64,000 bases of DNA from Taklimakanibacter albus. Its GTDB lineage: Bacteria; Pseudomonadota; Alphaproteobacteria; Rhizobiales; Aestuariivirgaceae. Positions 60,384 to 64,000 of this stretch are shown in pieces. The number at the start of each line of letters is the position of its first letter. Position 1 is the stretch's first letter. A program made the translations under genes and the position numbers. Under the pieces are notes generated by a model. That model worked only from the letters and a program-made list of their open reading frames with translations. It was not told the DNA's origin and searched no databases. The stretch lies in NCBI RefSeq assembly GCF_016595235.1, contig NZ_JAENHL010000008.1, forward strand, positions 1,076,624 through 1,140,623. Reading direction: 5' to 3'.

Positions 60384-62918
60384 ATGCCGGCGCAACGCTC
60401 TGCAGCCAAGACGCCCAAAAAATCCACAGGCCGTCTCGCGACCTATCGCGCCAAACGCGATTTCAGCAAGACGCCGGAACCTCCCGCCAAAATCGGCCCC
60501 AGGAACGAGTGGCGCTTCGCCGTGCAGCGCCATGAAGCGCGCCGTCTGCATTTCGATCTGCGGCTCGAGCTCGACGGCGTGCTGAAAAGCTGGGCCGTCG
60601 CCAAGGGCATCAGCATGGTGCCGGGCGTCAAACGGCTGGCGGTCGAGACCGAGGACCACCCGCTCGATTATCTCACCTGGGAAGGCGTCATCCCCAAGGG
60701 CGAATATGGCGGCGGCACGATGATCGTGTGGGACCGGGGCACCTGGCTCGCCGATGGCGATCCGCGCGAGGGCCTGAAGAACGGCAAGCTCATTTTCGCG
60801 CTCAATGGCGAGAGGCTGAAAGGCCATTGGCATTTCGTGCGCATGAAACGCAGGCCCGGCGAGCGCCAGGAGCAATGGCTGCTGTTCAAGGGCGAAGACG
60901 ACTATTCACTGGGTGCCGGCGATCTCGAGCCGGCGGCAACCGAGCTCACATCCGTCATTTCCGGCCTCACCAATGAGGATCTGGCGGAGCGCCAGCAAAT
61001 CCGCCCCGACCACAAAGCGCGTGAAAAGATAAGACGCGCCAGCGGCGCGAAAGCTTCGGCCTATAGCAAGCTAAAGGGGGCCAGGAAGAGCATATTGCCG
61101 GTCTTTGTCGAGCCGGCCCTCGCCGAGGAACGCGACGGGCCGCCACAAGGCAAAGGCTGGCTGCATGAAATCAAACATGACGGCTATCGCATGCAGGCGA
61201 GGCTCGATGGCGGCAAAGTGAAACTGCTCACCCGCACCGGCCTCGACTGGACCAAGCGCTTCCCCACCATCGCCAAGGCGTTGGCGCAATTGCCGGTAAG
61301 CTCGGCCCTGCTCGATGGCGAGATCGTCGCCCAGGAAGACAGCGGCATCTCCACCTTCACCGCGCTGCAGACCGATCTCAAAAGCGGCCGGCGCGACCGC
61401 CTCGTCTATTTTATGTTCGACCTTCTCTATTGCGAAGGCGTCAATCTCGCCGGCGTGGCGCTGGCGGATCGCAAGGCAGCGCTCGAAGAGATTCTGCGGG
61501 CCGTGCCGGGCTCGCTGCCTTTGCGCTACAGCGCCCATATGGACGAGGGCGACAGCCGCACCATCTTCGCCCATGCCTGCCAGATGGGACTTGAAGGTCT
61601 GCTCTCCAAGCGCGCCGATGCCCCCTATCGCAGCGGCCGCGGCGACAGCTGGATCAAGAGCAAATGCGCGCTCGGTCAGGAATTCGTCATTATCGGCTAT
61701 GTCCCCTCGACGACATCGCGACAGGCGGTGGGCTCGCTGGTCTTAGGGTTCTATGACGGCAAGGAACTGGTCCATGCCGGACGCGCCGGCACCGGCTTCA
61801 CCGACGAAACGGCGCTGGCGCTCAGAAGCGGACTGGCCACGATCGAAACAGAGCAGCCCAAATTCAAGCGCCCGGTGGACAAGCAGTCGCTGCAGAATGT
61901 GCGCTGGGTCGAGCCGAGGCTCGTCGCCGACATTCAATTCCGTGGCTGGAGCCCGGACAAGCTCTTACGCCAGGCCGCCTTCAAGGGCCTGCGCGAGGAC
62001 AAGGCGCCCAAAGACGTGAAGCTGGAGATCCCGCAGGAGCAGACGAACAGAGGGGGTAAAACGGTGACAAGCGACGTCAAGCTCACCCATCCCGACCGCA
62101 TTCTGTGGCCCGAGGACGGCATCACCAAGCAAGGCCTTGCCGAATTCTACACCGACATCGCGGAGTGGATCCTGCCGCATATCACCGGGCGCGTCCTGAG
62201 CCTGGTGCGCTGTCCCGGCGGCGTCGGCAAGTCCTGCTTCTATGCCAAACACATCTGGGATGGCGCCGACAAGTCGCTGCTGCCTGTCGATATTGGCGAG
62301 GCCGAGCCGATGCTCGCCATTCGCGATCTCGACGGCCTCATCGCCCTGGTGCAGGCAAATGTGCTGGAAATCCATCCCTGGGGCTCGCGCGTCGAAACGC
62401 TGGAAAAGCCGGACCGGATCATTTTCGATCTCGATCCGGGCGAGGACGTCGCCTGGGAAGAGGTGATCGAAGGTGCCTTCGAAGTGCGCGAGCGGCTCAA
62501 AAAGCTGCGCCTCGAAAGCTTCGTCAAGACGACAGGCGGCAAGGGCCTGCATGTGGTGGCGCCAATCTCACCCGCGGCCGACTGGGACAGAGCGAAGGAC
62601 TTCACCCGCAAGCTCGCCGAGGCGATGGCGACAGATACGCCGCGCAAATATCTGGCGGTGATGACCAAGGCCCGCCGCAAGGGCCGCATCTTCGTCGACT
62701 ATCTGCGCAATGGGCGCGGCGCCACCGCGGTCGCCGCCTATTCGACCCGCGCCCGCAAAGGCGCGGCAGTGTCGGTGCCATTGACCTGGAGCGAGCTCGA
62801 GACCGGGATCCGCGCCAATCATTTCAGCATCGACAATCTGCGCCAGCGTCTCAGCCATCGCCGACGCGACGCCTGGGCCGGCTTCTTCGAGCTGAAGCAG
62901 AAGCTGCCTAAAGCCTAG
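60384..62918 (+). CDS. ligD: ATP-dependent DNA ligase LigD
   Basis: An 844-residue multi-domain repair enzyme. Order: 3'-phosphoesterase (HFDLRLE at 56-62), ATP-dependent ligase with nucleotidyl-lysine Lys264 in HEIKHDGYR, OB fold, and the primase/polymerase domain from about residue 560 (VKLTHPDRILWPEDGITKQG, DLDPGED catalytic motif). All three activities seem intact. The order PE-ligase-polymerase is that of Pseudomonas-type LigD. The stop shares CTAG with the stop of the convergent TetR gene. Confidence 0.93.
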   Translation: MPAQRSAAKTPKKSTGRLATYRAKRDFSKTPEPPAKIGPRNEWRFAVQRHEARRLHFDLRLELDGVLKSWAVAKGISMVPGVKRLAVETEDHPLDYLTWEGVIPKGEYGGGTMIVWDRGTWLADGDPREGLKNGKLIFALNGERLKGHWHFVRMKRRPGERQEQWLLFKGEDDYSLGAGDLEPAATELTSVISGLTNEDLAERQQIRPDHKAREKIRRASGAKASAYSKLKGARKSILPVFVEPALAEERDGPPQGKGWLHEIKHDGYRMQARLDGGKVKLLTRTGLDWTKRFPTIAKALAQLPVSSALLDGEIVAQEDSGISTFTALQTDLKSGRRDRLVYFMFDLLYCEGVNLAGVALADRKAALEEILRAVPGSLPLRYSAHMDEGDSRTIFAHACQMGLEGLLSKRADAPYRSGRGDSWIKSKCALGQEFVIIGYVPSTTSRQAVGSLVLGFYDGKELVHAGRAGTGFTDETALALRSGLATIETEQPKFKRPVDKQSLQNVRWVEPRLVADIQFRGWSPDKLLRQAAFKGLREDKAPKDVKLEIPQEQTNRGGKTVTSDVKLTHPDRILWPEDGITKQGLAEFYTDIAEWILPHITGRVLSLVRCPGGVGKSCFYAKHIWDGADKSLLPVDIGEAEPMLAIRDLDGLIALVQANVLEIHPWGSRVETLEKPDRIIFDLDPGEDVAWEEVIEGAFEVRERLKKLRLESFVKTTGGKGLHVVAPISPAADWDRAKDFTRKLAEAMATDTPRKYLAVMTKARRKGRIFVDYLRNGRGATAVAAYSTRARKGAAVSVPLTWSELETGIRANHFSIDNLRQRLSHRRRDAWAGFFELKQKLPKA

Positions 62919-63478
62919 TCCCTCAACATCGCCGCGATGAAACGCTTGAGGCTCGCTTCCACATAACGCCGTACATCATCCGTCGGCTCGAAACCCCACC
63001 AGAGCAATGAACCTTGCCAATGCGATGCGGTGAGGAGTCCCATATCCTTAGGCACCCCGGCACTCGAGGCGAAACACTGATCGAGCGCCTTCGAAAGCGC
63101 GCGTCGCCAGGCAGCTCCGCGCGCGCGCAAGACCGGATCGCTCAGATCCTCGCGCAAGACGAGAAGCCCTCTGGCATAGGCTTCGATGCCACCATAGCCT
63201 CCGGACAAAGCGGAGAGGAGCTTGATCGCGCCGGCGGGCGTCTTGGGCACTTGCCGGGCGAGCTCGGCGGTGCGGGCGTCGAACTTATCCCAGGCATGGA
63301 GCAAGGCGGCCTGCTTCAGCCCGTCCTTGCTTTTGAAACGCTGCACCAGCGTGGCTGGCGCGAGGCCGCAATAAAAGGCGAGCCGCGCAAAGGTCAGCGC
63401 TTCAGGTCCTTCCGCATGGAGAAGGCGGTGCGCGGCATCCAGAACATCGGCGTCGGTCTGCGTCTTCGGTCGAGGCAT
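62915..63478 (-). CDS. TetR-family regulator
   Basis: A 187-residue regulator with an N-terminal helix-turn-helix (ALTFARLAFYCGLAPATLVQ, RFKSKDGLKQAALLHAWDKF) and a ligand domain. It is divergent from an SDR gene that runs off the window and is likely its target, with a TetR-type operator between. Its TAG stop overlaps the LigD stop. Confidence 0.84.
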   Translation of the reverse strand: MPRPKTQTDADVLDAAHRLLHAEGPEALTFARLAFYCGLAPATLVQRFKSKDGLKQAALLHAWDKFDARTAELARQVPKTPAGAIKLLSALSGGYGGIEAYARGLLVLREDLSDPVLRARGAAWRRALSKALDQCFASSAGVPKDMGLLTASHWQGSLLWWGFEPTDDVRRYVEASLKRFIAAMLRD

Positions 63479-63492
63479 CTTGACTCTTATTT

Positions 63493-63512
63493 ATAAACGA
63501 ACGATCATTTAT
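63493..63512. promoter_or_regulatory. TetR-type operator between the TetR and SDR genes
   Basis: ATAAACGAAC and GATCATTTAT form a 20-base dyad with eight of ten matching pairs. The AACGAACGATC core is of a kind frequently bound by TetR repressors. TTTATAAAC occurs twice around it. Confidence 0.65.
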
Positions 63513-63545
63513 AAACAAGTCCAAAACCAGTCCGTGGAGTATCTG

Positions 63546-64000
63546 ATGACCTTGCAGGGAAAAGTCGCTCTCGTCGCCGGCGCCACCAGGGGTGCCGGAC
63601 GTGGCATCGCGGTCGAGCTCGGCGCTGCCGGCGCCACCGTCTATGTGACGGGCCGATCAACGCGCCAGCAGAAGTCCGATTATCAGCGGCCCGAAACCAT
63701 CGAGGAAACCGCTGAACTCGTTTCGGCAGCCGGCGGCAAAGGCATCGCCGTCCAGGTCGATCACCTCATCTCCGCCGATGTCGCGGATCTCGTGCGCCGC
63801 ATCCGCGCCGAGCAAGGCCGGCTCGACATTCTGGTCAATGACATATGGGGCGGCGAGCATCTGTTCGAATGGAACAAGCCGGTCTGGGACCATAATCTCG
63901 AAAATGGCCTGACGCTGCTGCGCCGCGGCATCGACACACATCTCATCACGGCGCATCACGCTTTGCCGCTGATGATCGAGAACACAGGCGGGCTTCTCGT
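63546..64000 (+). CDS. Short-chain dehydrogenase/reductase, 3' end beyond the window
   Basis: The first 151 codons of an SDR. The N-terminus [20 protein letters not shown] carries the Rossmann GxxxGxG motif, and LVNDIWGG corresponds to the NNAG region. A GGAG lies six bases before the ATG. The Ser/Tyr/Lys active site is outside the window. It is probably controlled by the divergent TetR protein. Confidence 0.85.
   Translation, partial: MTLQGKVALVAGATRGAGRGIAVELGAAGATVYVTGRSTRQQKSDYQRPETIEETAELVSAAGGKGIAVQVDHLISADVADLVRRIRAEQGRLDILVNDIWGGEHLFEWNKPVWDHNLENGLTLLRRGIDTHLITAHHALPLMIENTGGLL

Overview
The window is GC-rich, densely coded chromosomal DNA with the gene repertoire of an alphaproteobacterium, most likely Rhizobiales (Hyphomicrobiales). 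Supporting signs are the mix of IclR, GntR/FCD and TetR regulators with oligopeptide ABC systems, an MntR-type regulator, a Ku/LigD pair, a bacteriophytochrome, a glutathione-dependent formaldehyde pathway, and three intergenic copies of palindromic repeats that look like known rhizobial families. No rRNA, tRNA, CRISPR array, transposase or phage gene was seen, and no gap between genes exceeds 300 bases. The species cannot be named from the sequence.

Layout. 1-5.1 kb: the end of an IclR regulator, two MFS exporters, an ArsR/AHSA1 pair and a DHFR-like reductase. 5.1-13.1 kb: a six-gene minus-strand operon (CocE/NonD hydrolase, Tat-exported binding protein, two permeases, two ATPases) facing a BetI-like TetR gene. 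13.2-16.4 kb: copper module copA-cueR with divergent copZ and two CueR-type promoters. 16.4-22.5 kb: a ClpP-fold/PAN periplasmic protein, an RND pump with adaptor, a 50-residue leader gene, and a divergent TetR regulator. 22.5-26.8 kb: GntR-SDR-DapA-like-phosphotransferase operon and a phytanoyl-CoA dioxygenase-like gene. 26.9-31.4 kb: a small P-loop kinase, a two-component system, and an ECF sigma/anti-sigma pair. 31.5-35.4 kb: secreted low-complexity proteins (Asp-rich subtilase, HYQDHR-repeat protein, NSSS-repeat protein) and a LuxR-type regulator.

35.4-39.2 kb: an MntR regulator divergent from a two-domain multicopper oxidase overlapping a ZIP metal transporter, with two MntR-like boxes between them. 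39.2-43.9 kb: a flavin-dependent two-component monooxygenase operon (GntR, reductase, HpaB-like oxygenase, cupin) and an AraC/DUF899 pair. 43.9-50.4 kb: aldehyde detoxification genes (Gfa-like, class III ADH, two aldehyde dehydrogenases, DUF779) with a single-domain ModE-like regulator and a ModE-like box. 50.4-55.8 kb: BTAD/TPR regulator, TrmO, heme oxygenase, and a bacteriophytochrome kinase that overlaps the heme oxygenase tail to tail. 55.9-64 kb: two tandem Tat-exported serine hydrolases, a degenerate M23-like protein, Ku-LigD non-homologous end joining, and a TetR/SDR pair cut by the window end.

The main lead is the metal locus at 36-39 kb: a periplasmic copper oxidase translationally coupled to a ZIP permease that has an unusual N-terminal periplasmic domain, with a perfect -10 hexamer buried in a DtxR/MntR-like dyad. 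Second leads are a 20-bp dyad repeated at exactly the same distance (62 nt) from the start codons of the LuxR-type gene and of the HYQDHR-repeat gene, and a ModE-like operator beside a regulator that lacks the molybdate-binding domains.
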